Assembly: GCF_009739465.1 (NCBI RefSeq)
Contig: NZ_WHOM01000033.1
Coordinates: 355,965 to 419,964 of the forward strand
Source: Streptomyces apocyni
Lineage (GTDB): Bacteria; Actinomycetota; Actinomycetes; Streptomycetales; Streptomycetaceae
Direction of reading: 5' to 3'
DNA: 64,000 nt
Positions within the stretch are counted from its first letter, which is position 1. Each line of letters begins with the position of its first letter. Below are positions 37,261 through 47,473 of the stretch, piece by piece. The notes under the pieces are model-generated. The model was not told the DNA's origin. It saw only the letters and a program-made list of their open reading frames with translations, and made no database searches. A program made the position numbers and the translations under genes.

Positions 37261-37288
37261 AGTCTAATGAAGGATTTTGAGCTGTCTA
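37261..37288 (-). promoter_or_regulatory. Candidate ald promoter
   Basis: Minus-strand TAGACA (37288-37283) and TAGACT (37266-37261) with a 16-base spacer lie about 105 bp upstream of the ald ATG, giving a leader of nearly 100 bases. Confidence 0.45.
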
Positions 37289-37301
37289 GCCTTTCAAAGC
37301 A

Positions 37302-39431
37302 TCAATCTCTCGAAGATGCGCTACGGATTTCGTAGGCGGAAGATCTTGCTCCGTCCTCGGGGAGCTCCCTTCCCAGCATGCGCTCGGCCGCCGTGCGGTG
37401 CAGCCCGGCGGCGGCCGGGTCGCCCAGCCGGTCCAGGGTGTCGGCCAGCCTGAGCTGTAGCGCACCCAGCAGTCGTACGTCCTGGGCCTGCCGCGCCCAC
37501 TCCACCGCCTCCCGGCAGGTGGCCAGCGAATCCTCGGGGTGGCCCGCGTACTCCTGGACCCGGGCCAGCTCGCTCAACGCGCGTGCGTGGGACGGGACAT
37601 CGCCCGCCTTGCGGTACCCGGCGACCGCGGAGCGCCAGTTACGCAGCGCCTCGCCGTAGCGGCCCGCGTAGGTGTGCGCGGCCGCGATCCGCCCGTACAG
37701 CCGGGCCGCGTCCAGCCGCTCGTCGCGCGCCAGCCGTGGTCCGAGCGCCCGACCGAACCAGTCGGCGGCCCGCTGCCAGTCCCCCAGCTCCTGGTAGGCG
37801 CCGCCGACGGATTCCATCGCCCGGCCGGTGGCATACGGGTCGTTCGCGGCCCGCGCCGCCTCCAGCGCGGCCCGGTAGCGGTCCAGCGCCTGCTGGGTAC
37901 GGCCCGTGGCGGCGTCCAGGTCGGCGAGGTTCAGCAGCGCGGCGGCCTGCTCGCGCAGCAGACCACGCCGCCGCGCCACATCCAGGACGAGCTGGTGGAT
38001 GCCGTACAGCTCGGGGGCGGCGGCCTCGGTGCCCTGGTGCGCCACCAGGGCCCGGACCAGCGCGGCCATCAGTCGCCTGGCGAGCGTGTCCAGCTCGCCC
38101 TCGGCCACCGCGAGCCGGGCGGACGCGAGCAGCGCGGGCTGCCGGGCTCCGAGCCACTGAGCGGCCGCCGAGACGTTCGGAAAGCGGAGCGAGCGGGGCA
38201 GCCCGGCGAGCCGTTTGCGGGCCGGTGAGCCGTCCGGATCGGTGATGGCCCGGCAGGACTGCAGCAGCCGTACGGTCCGCTCCAGCATCCGGGCCCGCGC
38301 CAGTTGCAGTTCGGCGGGCCGGTCCTCGGTCTCGAGCAGCGCGCGCAGGCTCGGCAGCAGACAGCTGGGCACCTCGTACTGCGGCAGCTCGGTGTCCGCG
38401 CCGCCGCGAGACCCGGGGCGGCGCTCGTCGAAACGGCTCCGGTCGAGCGGGTGCAGCAGTCCGAGCGTGGCGAGGTCGTCCAGGGTCGTGCGGGCGGCGG
38501 ATACCGAGCAGCCGGCCAGCGCGGAGGCGGTGTGCGGGTCGGCGATCCCGGCGGGGGCCAGCGCGAGCAGTCGCAGTATGCGGGCCGCCGGGCGCGGCAG
38601 TCCGGCGTGCACGAAGCGGAAGACCCGCTCCAGGGAGCCTCTGGCTCCGGCCGTGTCGGCCGGCAGGTCGTTCAGCTGTTTGGCCAGCTCGGCGACCGAG
38701 GCCTTCGGCCTGGCGGCCAGCCAGCCCCCGGCCAGGACCAGCGACGCGGGACGGTGCGCGCACTGCTCGGCCAGCGCCTCGGCGGCCCGGGGGTCGCAGG
38801 TGATACGTACCGAGCCAGCGAAGCCGCTGAGCAGCTCCCGGGCGGACCCGGCGTCCAGGCCGCCGAGTGTGCACGGCCGTACGTCGGGGATGCCGGTGAG
38901 CGGCCCTTCGGCGGTGGCGACGACCAGGCAGTCCGGAGCGTCCGGCAGGAGCGGCTCGACCTGCTCGGCGTCGGCGGCGCCATCGAGCAGCAGCACCACC
39001 CGGCGTGCGGACAGAGCGGCGCGCAGCACCTCGGTGAGGTCGTCGTCGGTGGCGCCGGGGGTCGCCGGGATGTCCAGCGCGTCCAGGAGTCGCCTGGCGC
39101 TGCGTTCGGTGGGGACGCGCTCGCCGCCGGGCTCGGTGAGCCGGGCGCGCAGCACCCCGTCCGGGTAGGCGTCGGCGACCTGCCGGGTGAGCTCCTCGGC
39201 CAGCGCGGTGCGTCCCGAGCCCGGCCGTCCGGCGATGAGCAGGACCCGGGCGCGTGGCTGCTTTCGGCCGGTGAGGGTGTCGAGGCCGGTGCGCGCGATA
39301 TCGGCGCGCAGCTCCCTCAGCTCCCGCTCCCGGCCGAAGAACCCGGGGGTCCCTGGGCCGGGCCCGGCTCCTGGCGCGGGACCCTCCGATACGGGCGAAG
39401 CCGTGTGGGTGTCCACCGCCTGATCCGTCAC
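37302..39431 (-). CDS. STAND-type NTPase with TPR domain, no DNA-binding domain
   Basis: 709 residues, GTG with GGGAGCG upstream. After a Pro/Gly-rich start, FFGRERELRELRADI (31-45) opens an NB-ARC-like ATPase module. Its P-loop reads GRPGSGRT (68-75), with Arg74 in place of the usual Lys. RRVVLLLDGAADAEQVE (about 145) is the Walker B region. A winged-helix-like region follows (about 300-345), and TPRs (about 480-690: AALLNLADLDAATGRTQQALDRY and similar) make up the C-terminal part. It resembles AfsR-type regulators without the SARP DNA-binding domain. It is probably a signalling switch; the partner is unknown. Confidence 0.75.
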   Translation of the reverse strand: MTDQAVDTHTASPVSEGPAPGAGPGPGTPGFFGRERELRELRADIARTGLDTLTGRKQPRARVLLIAGRPGSGRTALAEELTRQVADAYPDGVLRARLTEPGGERVPTERSARRLLDALDIPATPGATDDDLTEVLRAALSARRVVLLLDGAADAEQVEPLLPDAPDCLVVATAEGPLTGIPDVRPCTLGGLDAGSARELLSGFAGSVRITCDPRAAEALAEQCAHRPASLVLAGGWLAARPKASVAELAKQLNDLPADTAGARGSLERVFRFVHAGLPRPAARILRLLALAPAGIADPHTASALAGCSVSAARTTLDDLATLGLLHPLDRSRFDERRPGSRGGADTELPQYEVPSCLLPSLRALLETEDRPAELQLARARMLERTVRLLQSCRAITDPDGSPARKRLAGLPRSLRFPNVSAAAQWLGARQPALLASARLAVAEGELDTLARRLMAALVRALVAHQGTEAAAPELYGIHQLVLDVARRRGLLREQAAALLNLADLDAATGRTQQALDRYRAALEAARAANDPYATGRAMESVGGAYQELGDWQRAADWFGRALGPRLARDERLDAARLYGRIAAAHTYAGRYGEALRNWRSAVAGYRKAGDVPSHARALSELARVQEYAGHPEDSLATCREAVEWARQAQDVRLLGALQLRLADTLDRLGDPAAAGLHRTAAERMLGRELPEDGARSSAYEIRSASSRD

Positions 39432-39610
39432 GGGCCACGCTCCCGTCCACCTGCGCACCGAGCCCGCCCGCGGCTGCGGTCGGGGGGATTCCGAGCGTAG
39501 TTCACGCTCGGCGACGGACCTGGTGGAGCATGGCGGACAGATCCCTCGATCGGATCAACGGATGGTCATACCGCAAGAGGTGAGAAGGGTGAGGAGAGCC
39601 TGACAGGCCC

Positions 39611-40237
39611 TCAGGCCTCGAAGGGGCGGGCGGGCCAGGGCGCGTCGGCCGGGCGCAGCGCGTCCAGACCCTCACCCCGCTCCGCCGCGACGAGTGAGAG
39701 CACGCCCACGACGAGGCAGTTGTTGTGCAGGTCTCCGGCGAGCACGCCCCGTACGAGGTCCTCCAAGGGCACCCGCGCGAGTTCCATGTCGGCCTCCTCC
39801 TCGCTGACGTCGAAGCGCTCGCCGTCGGCCGCCGACAGATCGCGGGCCAGGAAGATACGTACCGCCTCGTCACAGCCGCCGGGTGTGGTGAAGACGTCGG
39901 TGAGCACCCGCCAGTCCTCGGCCTTGACGTGCGCCTCCTCATAGAGCTCGCGCTGGGCCGCGTGCAGCGGGTTCTCGCCCGGCACGTCGAGCAGCCCGGC
40001 CGGGATCTCCCAGAGCTTGTGGCGTACGGGGTGCCGATACTGCTTCAGGACCAGGACCCGCCCCTGCTCGTCGAGGGCGAGCACGGCGACCGAGCCGGGA
40101 TGGACCTGGTAGTCACGGCGGGCGACGGTGCGATCGGGCATGATCACGTCGTCGGCGCGGACGCTGGTCTTGTTACCGACGAACGGCGTCTCGGTGGCCG
40201 TGACCTGCCACTGTTCGGCGGTGTCCCTGAGCGTCAT
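39611..40237 (-). CDS. Nudix hydrolase, ADP-ribose pyrophosphatase-like
   Basis: 208 residues from the ATG at 40237 (GGAGGA 8 bases upstream). The N-terminal strands (VIMPDRTVARRDYQVHPGSVAVLALDE) match the ADPRase subfamily. The Nudix box G-x5-E-x7-REL-x-EE is complete in GLLDVPGENPLHAAQREL and the following YEEA (about 88-109). A Pro residue typical for ADP-ribose specificity follows as FTTPGG. It would hydrolyse ADP-ribose to AMP and ribose-5-phosphate. It lies directly downstream of pyrG, 142 bp apart. Confidence 0.88.
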   Translation of the reverse strand: MTLRDTAEQWQVTATETPFVGNKTSVRADDVIMPDRTVARRDYQVHPGSVAVLALDEQGRVLVLKQYRHPVRHKLWEIPAGLLDVPGENPLHAAQRELYEEAHVKAEDWRVLTDVFTTPGGCDEAVRIFLARDLSAADGERFDVSEEEADMELARVPLEDLVRGVLAGDLHNNCLVVGVLSLVAAERGEGLDALRPADAPWPARPFEA

Positions 40238-40347
40238 GAAGAACGTCCTCCTACGCGCGTGCGCATGCCTTGGAAACATGCCATCGAAAGCAGAAACCGG
40301 GGTACAAGCCCGCAAAGAGCCCGTACCCCGGCAACCGTATCTCTCTT

Positions 40348-40379
40348 GTACGACTAGCTCTTACGGCCAGCCCGTACGA

Positions 40380-40387
<8 letters not shown>
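40348..40387. repeat. 14-bp repeat (period 26) across the pyrG stop codon
   Basis: GTACGACTAGCTCT occurs at 40348-40361 and again at 40374-40387. The second copy contains the pyrG TAG (40380-40382). Confidence 0.9.
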
Positions 40388-42041
<1,654 letters not shown>

Positions 42042-42265
42042 GGCCAAGAGGGGGCTCCCGTGGTCGCGAGTGGTGGTGCGTACCGACATCCGGACCCCGA
42101 TATCGGCTATCGAGGGGTGGCGTCGTCGCTGCGGTTCGGGGGTCTGACACCCACCGGTCCACGGGCTACCAGGGTATCAGCGAGTGACGGGACCCGCTTC
42201 CAGCCACCACCGCACAGGCCGCGCGCCGCCAACGCGGGCTCCGGGCCCGGCAGGCACAGGGTACG

Positions 42266-42314
42266 CACAGGGCACGGATCACCGCGCGCAACAGGGCACG
42301 GTTCACCGCGCGCA
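42266..42314. repeat. Two-unit tandem repeat, period 24 bp
   Basis: 42266-42290 and 42290-42314 share CAGGGCACGG-TCACCGCGCGCA with few differences. A weaker third unit (CACAGGGTACG) precedes them. Confidence 0.75.
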
Positions 42315-42385
42315 TACGGCCTGTACGCGACGCATCACCCCTCGTCTACCTCTCACCCAGCGCTCACTCGTTCGGCGGACATCTC

Positions 42386-42416
42386 TTGCCGCGACCCCCG
42401 CGCGGATCACTAGGGT
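42386..42416 (+). promoter_or_regulatory. Candidate promoter of the GH15 gene
   Basis: TTGCCG (42386-42391) and TAGGGT (42411-42416), spacer 19, would start transcription near 42424, about 145 bases before the gene. Confidence 0.4.
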
Positions 42417-42567
42417 GCGTCGTATCCTGCTCGGACACTCGCTGCCGAGCCAGGCCGGCCCAGGCACCATCCCCGCCCGAAACCGGATCACCCAAGCTCG
42501 TCAACGACCCTTGACTGCAACGCAAGCGCCCCGCGGGGCGGACGTGGCCGTTCGACTGGAGATGCAC

Positions 42568-44370
42568 GTGGCCGGGCGCATCGAGGACTACGCACTCATC
42601 GGCGATATGCAGACCGCCGCCTTGGTCTGCCGGGACGGCACGGTCGACTGGCTGTGCCTGCCCCGCTTTGACTCACACGCCGTGTTCGCCGGACTGCTCG
42701 GCACCGAGGAACACGGCTTCTGGCGACTGGGCCCTGCCTACTCCGCCGCACACGGGCCGCCCCCCGCCGACCGCCGTACGTATCGCGGCGACTCCCTCGT
42801 ACTGGAATCGGAGTGGGACACTCCGCGCGGCACGGTCCGGGTGACCGACTTCATGCCGCCGCGCGACGGTGCCCCCCAGCTCATCCGGATCGTGGAGGGC
42901 GTCAGCGGTCGGGTACCGATGCGCTCCGCGCTGCGGATGCGCTTCAGTTACGGGCGGATCGTGCCCTGGGTCCACAAGGTCGACGGCCGTACGGTCGCGG
43001 TCGCGGGCCCGGACTCCGTGTGGCTCGACACCCCTGCCGAGACGTACGGGGAGAACCTCACCACGTACTCCGACTTCACCGTCGCGCCCGGCGACCGGTT
43101 CGCGTTCACCATCAGCTGGCAGCCCTCGCACCGCGAACCGCCCGCGCTGCCCGAGCCCGAGGCCGCGCTGGAGGCGACCGAGGACTTCTGGCGCGAGTGG
43201 GTCGAGCACTGCACGTACCACGGCCCCTACCGCGAGGCCGTGATCCGCTCGCTGATCACGCTGAAGGCACTCACCTACGCGCCGACGGGCGGGATCGTGG
43301 CCGCGCCGACCACCTCGCTGCCGGAGGACATCGGCGGCTGCCGGAACTGGGACTACCGCTTCACCTGGCTGCGGGACGCGGCGATCACCCTCTCCTCGCT
43401 GCTGCGCACCGGCTACCGCGAAGAGGCCCGCGCCTGGCGCGAGTGGCTGCTGCGGGCGGTCGCGGGCGACCCGGAGAACCTGCAGATCATGTACGGCATC
43501 GCGGGGGAACGAGAACTCGGCGAGACCGAACTGGACTGGCTGCCCGGATACGAGGGCTCGACACCGGTCCGGGCGGGCAACGGCGCCGCACACCAACTCC
43601 AGCTCGACGTCTACGGCGAGGTCACCGAGGCGCTGCATCTGGCCCATATGACCGGCCTGTCGCGCAACGACTACGCCTCGCTGCTCCAGCTGAAACTGAT
43701 CCGCTTCCTGGAGACCCACTGGGACCAACCGGACGAAGGCATCTGGGAGGTACGCGGACCGCGTCGGCACTTCGTGCACTCCAAGGTGATGACCTGGGTC
43801 GCCGTCGACCGCACCATCAGGCTGCTCGAGTCGGGCGACGCCGACGGACCGCTGGAGAAATGGCGCGAACTACGCGACGACATCCACCGCGACGTATGCG
43901 AGAAGGGCTACGACCCGGAGCGCAACACCTTCACCCAGTCCTACGGCTCCAAGGAACTCGACGCGTCCCTGCTGGTGATCCCGCAGGTGGGCTTCCTGCC
44001 CCCGGACGACAAGCGGGTGGTCGGCACCATCGAGGCGATTCAGCGGGAGCTGTCCACCTCCGACGGATTCATCCTGCGCTACCCGACATCCGGTGACGAC
44101 ACAGGCGTCGACGGCCTCGAGGGCGACGAGGGCGCGTTCCTGGCCTGCTCCTTCTGGCTCGCGGACGATCTCGCGATGATCGGGCGCGTCGACGAGGCCC
44201 GCGAGCTCTTCGAGCGGCTGCTCTCGCTCCGCAACGACCTCGGACTGCTCGCCGAGGAGTGGGACCCACGGCTCAAGCGCCAGGTCGGGAACTTCCCGCA
44301 GGCCTTCAGCCACGTCCCGCTGATCGACACGGCGCTACGGCTGACCGCGTCGGGGGCGTACGGGGGCTGA
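42568..44370 (+). CDS. Glycoside hydrolase family 15 protein (glucoamylase/trehalase-like)
   Basis: 600 residues from the GTG at 42568 (CTGGAGA 6 bases upstream; an ATG 6 bases earlier lacks a ribosome site). The N-terminal beta-sandwich begins RIEDYALIGDMQTAALV, with GTVDWLCLPRFDS. The C-terminal (alpha/alpha)6 barrel has GCRNWDYRFTWLRDAA (about 258-273), carrying the general-acid region, and EGAFLACSFWLADDLA (about 520), carrying the second catalytic Glu. No signal peptide, so it acts in the cytoplasm. Trehalase and isomaltose- or glucan-hydrolysing activities are known in this group. The substrate is not assignable. Confidence 0.88.
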   Translation: MAGRIEDYALIGDMQTAALVCRDGTVDWLCLPRFDSHAVFAGLLGTEEHGFWRLGPAYSAAHGPPPADRRTYRGDSLVLESEWDTPRGTVRVTDFMPPRDGAPQLIRIVEGVSGRVPMRSALRMRFSYGRIVPWVHKVDGRTVAVAGPDSVWLDTPAETYGENLTTYSDFTVAPGDRFAFTISWQPSHREPPALPEPEAALEATEDFWREWVEHCTYHGPYREAVIRSLITLKALTYAPTGGIVAAPTTSLPEDIGGCRNWDYRFTWLRDAAITLSSLLRTGYREEARAWREWLLRAVAGDPENLQIMYGIAGERELGETELDWLPGYEGSTPVRAGNGAAHQLQLDVYGEVTEALHLAHMTGLSRNDYASLLQLKLIRFLETHWDQPDEGIWEVRGPRRHFVHSKVMTWVAVDRTIRLLESGDADGPLEKWRELRDDIHRDVCEKGYDPERNTFTQSYGSKELDASLLVIPQVGFLPPDDKRVVGTIEAIQRELSTSDGFILRYPTSGDDTGVDGLEGDEGAFLACSFWLADDLAMIGRVDEARELFERLLSLRNDLGLLAEEWDPRLKRQVGNFPQAFSHVPLIDTALRLTASGAYGG

Positions 44371-44394
44371 TCTCCCCGGAGCGTACGGACGGGG

Positions 44395-44400
44395 TACCGT
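44395..44400 (+). promoter_or_regulatory. -10 element for a leaderless start
   Basis: TACCGT ends 6 bases before the ATG at 44407; no ribosome site is present. Confidence 0.5.
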
Positions 44401-44406
44401 CCCGCC

Positions 44407-46089
44407 ATGGACGTGCAGGGCGGTATCACCGTACGACGGGCACTGGAGCTGCCGGGGCTGCGCAGCGGCCTGCCCGAGGTCGTCGCGGGGGCCGACCGGC
44501 TGCACCGCACCGTGCGCTGGGTGCACGCGGGTGAGGCGCCGAACATCGCCTCCCTCCTCAAGGGCGGCGAACTGCTGCTCAGCACCGGCATCGGCCTCGG
44601 CACCCGGCCCGCCGAGCAACGCGCCTTCGTGACGAAGCTGGCCGAGCGCCAGATCGCCGCGCTGGTCGTGGAGCTGGGGACGCGATTCACGCAGCTTCCG
44701 GCCGCGATCGTGGAAACCGCGCGCAGCACCGGGCTGCCGCTGGTGCAGCTGCACCGCGAGGTGGCCTTCGTGACGGTCACCGAAGAGGTGCACACCGAGA
44801 TCGTCAACCACCACTACGCCCTGCTCCAGCAGGCCGAGGAGGTGCACCAGCGCTGCACCCAGGTACTGCTCGGCGGCGGCGGAGTGCCCCAGGTACTCGG
44901 CACGCTCGCGGACTTCTGCGGCAACCCGGTGTTCCTGGAGACCGCCGACGGACAGCTGCTGTACGCGGCCGGGCCGACCGCCATCCAGGCCGCCACCGAG
45001 GCTTCGGGGGGCACGTCCACGGTGTCCACGGGCGGGGTCGACCCGCTTCAGGTGTGGGAGGGGCTGCGCGGGCGGCGCCCGGAGCGCGCGGAGGGGCCGC
45101 CCGCGGGGGCCGTCGTGGTCGATGTGCCCGGGGGCGGCCCGGGAGCCGGGTCCGTACGGGCCCGGCTCGTCCAGCTTCCGGTGGCCGGGCCGCTGCTCGC
45201 GGTGCACCGGATGGCGGCCGAGCGCGCCGCGGGCATCCTGGCCGTGGTGCTGATGCAGGCCCGGCAGGAGGAGGAGCTGGCGGCGCGTGGCCGTGGCGAC
45301 TTCCTGACCGATCTGGCGGAGGGCCGCTGCACCCCGGACGACGCTCCGGCGCAGGCCAGGGTGCTGGGGTTCAAGCCGGGTGCCGGGCCACTGCTGCCGG
45401 TCGTGATGCGGCTCCCGGACGGCGGGGACGGCCTGGCGCCTGGTGGCGGCTGGGCGGTGCTGGCCCGCGCCGTTACGGAGGAACTGGCATCGGTGGGAGT
45501 GCCTGTCCTGGTGGGGGTGCGTCCGGTGGAGGGGCGGGTGCCGCTGCTGGTCGGGCTGCGCTCGGAGTCCGAGCGGACGGCGGTGGCCGACCGGGTCGCG
45601 GCAGCCCTGCGGGCCGGGGTCGAACGTGCGGGCATGCTGCGGCCCGGCGCGCGCGCCCCGGTCGTGGTGGCCGGGGGCGTCGCGGGCGGCTGGGCGGCGG
45701 TCGCGGCGGGGCTGCGGCACGCGGCGGAGACGGCGGCCGCGGCACAGGGACTGCCCGACCGGCCGTGGTACGACGCGCGGCGCCTGGACACCGATCTGCT
45801 GCTGTGGCGGCTGCGCGAGCACCCGGACCTGGCGGCGTTCGTCGAGCGGGCGATCGGTCCGCTGCGCGCGCACGACCACCGGTCGAAGACTCCGCTGCTG
45901 CCCACCCTGGAGACGTATCTCGCCCACGCGGGCCGCAAGGCGGAGACGGCGCGCGAACTGCATCTGAACCGGCAGACGCTGTACAACCGGCTGGCCCGAA
46001 TCGCGGAGCTGCTCGGTACGGATCTGGACGACCCGCAGACGGTACTCGCCCTCAGCCTGGCCCTGCGGGCGCGGCGGCATGTGACCTGA
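44407..46089 (+). CDS. PucR-family transcriptional regulator
   Basis: 560 residues. The N-terminal PucR domain (about 8-125: ITVRRALELPGL...VRWVHAGEAPNIASLLKGGELLLSTG) is followed by a GGDEF-like/linker middle (about 290-470). The C-terminal HTH_30 domain (about 495-555) has LETYLAHAGRKAETARELHLNRQTLYNRLARI. PucR-type proteins control purine, amino-acid or aromatic catabolic genes in response to a ligand bound by the N-terminal domain. Immediate neighbours give no clear target. The stop codon lies in a run of imperfect CCTGACCTGG repeats that continues to 46122. Confidence 0.88.
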   Translation: MDVQGGITVRRALELPGLRSGLPEVVAGADRLHRTVRWVHAGEAPNIASLLKGGELLLSTGIGLGTRPAEQRAFVTKLAERQIAALVVELGTRFTQLPAAIVETARSTGLPLVQLHREVAFVTVTEEVHTEIVNHHYALLQQAEEVHQRCTQVLLGGGGVPQVLGTLADFCGNPVFLETADGQLLYAAGPTAIQAATEASGGTSTVSTGGVDPLQVWEGLRGRRPERAEGPPAGAVVVDVPGGGPGAGSVRARLVQLPVAGPLLAVHRMAAERAAGILAVVLMQARQEEELAARGRGDFLTDLAEGRCTPDDAPAQARVLGFKPGAGPLLPVVMRLPDGGDGLAPGGGWAVLARAVTEELASVGVPVLVGVRPVEGRVPLLVGLRSESERTAVADRVAAALRAGVERAGMLRPGARAPVVVAGGVAGGWAAVAAGLRHAAETAAAAQGLPDRPWYDARRLDTDLLLWRLREHPDLAAFVERAIGPLRAHDHRSKTPLLPTLETYLAHAGRKAETARELHLNRQTLYNRLARIAELLGTDLDDPQTVLALSLALRARRHVT

Positions 46090-46122
46090 CCTGGCCTGAC
46101 CTGCCTGACCTGGCCTGGCCGG
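46084..46122. repeat. Imperfect CCTGACCTGG repeats at the pucR-type gene end
   Basis: CCTGACCTGG and CCTGACCTGCC variants alternate from the last codons of the PucR gene to just before the next repeat (46123). The gene's TGA is in the first unit. Confidence 0.75.
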
Positions 46123-46156
46123 CTCAGCGGGCGAAAGGCCTCAGCGGGCGAAAGGC
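46123..46156. repeat. 17-bp perfect tandem duplication across a stop codon
   Basis: CTCAGCGGGCGAAAGGC occurs at 46123-46139 and 46140-46156. It duplicates the last five codons plus TGA of the glycosyltransferase gene. Confidence 0.92.
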
Positions 46157-47292
46157 TGAGCCAACTCGTCGTACACGCTCAGGATCTGCGCGACCGTCTC
46201 GTCCTCGGTGGGCCAACTCGCCGCCTGGGCCAGGCCCTTGCGCTTGAGCTCTGCCCTGCGCTCCGGGTCCGCGAGCAGCGCGGCGACGCTGGCGGCGAGC
46301 GCCCCCGCGTCTCCGTACGGGACCAGTTCGGCGGCGTCTCCCACCAGTTCGGGCACCCCGCCGACGGCGGTGGCGACCAGCGGAACTCCCGCGTGCAGCG
46401 CCTCGTGGGCCAGCACCGAGCGGGACTCCCAGCGGCTGGGGAGCAGCGCGATATCGGCCGCGGCGAGCAGTTCCGGGATGTCGTCCCGGCGGCCGAGCAG
46501 CCGCACCGGCAGTTCCTCGGCCTCGATCCGGCGCTGCAGCGCGCCGCGCTCTGGCCCTTCGCCCGCGACGACCAGCAGCGGAACCGGGTCGAGCTGCCGC
46601 CAGGCGCGCGCGGCGTCCAGCAGCGTGTCGTAGCCGCGGTGCCGGTCGAGCGAGCCGACCGCCATCAGCAACGGGCGTTCCACGGAGCCCAGTTCCGCCC
46701 GGGTCTTGTCGCACACCTGATCCGGGTCGTCGGGGCCGGAGGCGACCGTACGGCGTGCCACGGGAAAGGCGATCGGCGCGAGCCGGGCGTCGCGGGCGCC
46801 CCTGCGGCGGGCCCGGTCGACGAGCTCCGAGGAGGTGCCGAGCACCACGGCCGCGGTCCGCGCGACCTGGCGTTCGAGCAGCCGCAGTACGGGGGCTCGG
46901 GCTCCCTCCGGGTAGCCGCGCGAGTGCCAGGTGACGACCAGCGGGGTGCGTCGGCGGGTGGGCCACGCCCCGCGCCCGGCGAGTGCCAGCGACGCGCGGA
47001 CCGCGGCGTGCAGGCCGTGCGCGTGGACCAGGTCCGCGTCCGCGCAGGCGGCACGCAGCGCGGCCACGGATTTCGGGTCGCCACTGCGCGGCACCGACAC
47101 GAACTCCGCCCCGGCGCCGGTGAAGTCATACAGCGGGTCGAGCTCCGCGGGTGCGCAGACGGTGGCCCGTACGCCACGCGCGACGAGGCCTGCGGCAAGC
47201 GAGCGGACATGGGTGCTGCTGCCCGCGCTGCCGCCACCCAGCACCAGCACGGTGCGCAGCGGCGGCTGGCCTTGCGGTGCGTGGCTGCTCAC
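46141..47292 (-). CDS. Glycosyltransferase family 4
   Basis: 383 residues, GTG start. The N-terminal domain opens TVLVLGGGSAGSSTHVRSLAAGL and includes DADLVHAHGLHAA. The donor domain has LLMAVGSLDRHRGYDTLLDAA (about 208) and the E-x7-E region SRWESRSVLAHEALHAGVPLVAT (about 297-319). No membrane helix is present. The next gene upstream on the same strand encodes a MraY/WecA-like membrane protein, suggesting assembly of a lipid-linked saccharide. The Streptomyces homologue's product is not known to me. The 3' end is duplicated out of frame downstream. Confidence 0.82.
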   Translation of the reverse strand: MSSHAPQGQPPLRTVLVLGGGSAGSSTHVRSLAAGLVARGVRATVCAPAELDPLYDFTGAGAEFVSVPRSGDPKSVAALRAACADADLVHAHGLHAAVRASLALAGRGAWPTRRRTPLVVTWHSRGYPEGARAPVLRLLERQVARTAAVVLGTSSELVDRARRRGARDARLAPIAFPVARRTVASGPDDPDQVCDKTRAELGSVERPLLMAVGSLDRHRGYDTLLDAARAWRQLDPVPLLVVAGEGPERGALQRRIEAEELPVRLLGRRDDIPELLAAADIALLPSRWESRSVLAHEALHAGVPLVATAVGGVPELVGDAAELVPYGDAGALAASVAALLADPERRAELKRKGLAQAASWPTEDETVAQILSVYDELAQPFAR

Positions 47293-47428
47293 GGTGGCCA
47301 GGGCTCCTGGGTCGAGGGCGGACGGGTCTCGTACGGTGCGTGCGCACCGTCAAGGATGCCAGCCCGCACGGACGTTCCGGCACCGCCGAGGGGCTAATCC
47401 CGCGACGGAACGACACGACGCCCGCGCA

Positions 47429-47448
47429 GATCACCCAGATGGGTGATC
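47429..47448 (-). terminator. Short hairpin after the MraY-like gene
   Basis: GATCACCC and GGGTGATC form a perfect 8-bp stem with loop AGAT, 26 bases beyond the stop. Confidence 0.5.
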
Positions 47449-47473
47449 GCACACCAGTGCAGCGGCGACGTCC

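Larger units (their letters stand above)
42042..42567. other. Divergent intergenic region between pyrG and the GH15 gene
   Basis: 526 bp with no credible gene. It contains a 24-bp-period tandem repeat (42266-42314) and a likely promoter for the GH15 gene (42386-42416). The pyrG promoter should be within 42060-42190, but I cannot fix it. Confidence 0.5.

Noticed and set aside
42184..42567. Upstream extension of the GH15 frame
   Set aside because: Low-complexity translation with tandem repeats; the family begins at RIEDYALIGDMQ and a ribosome site supports GTG 42568.
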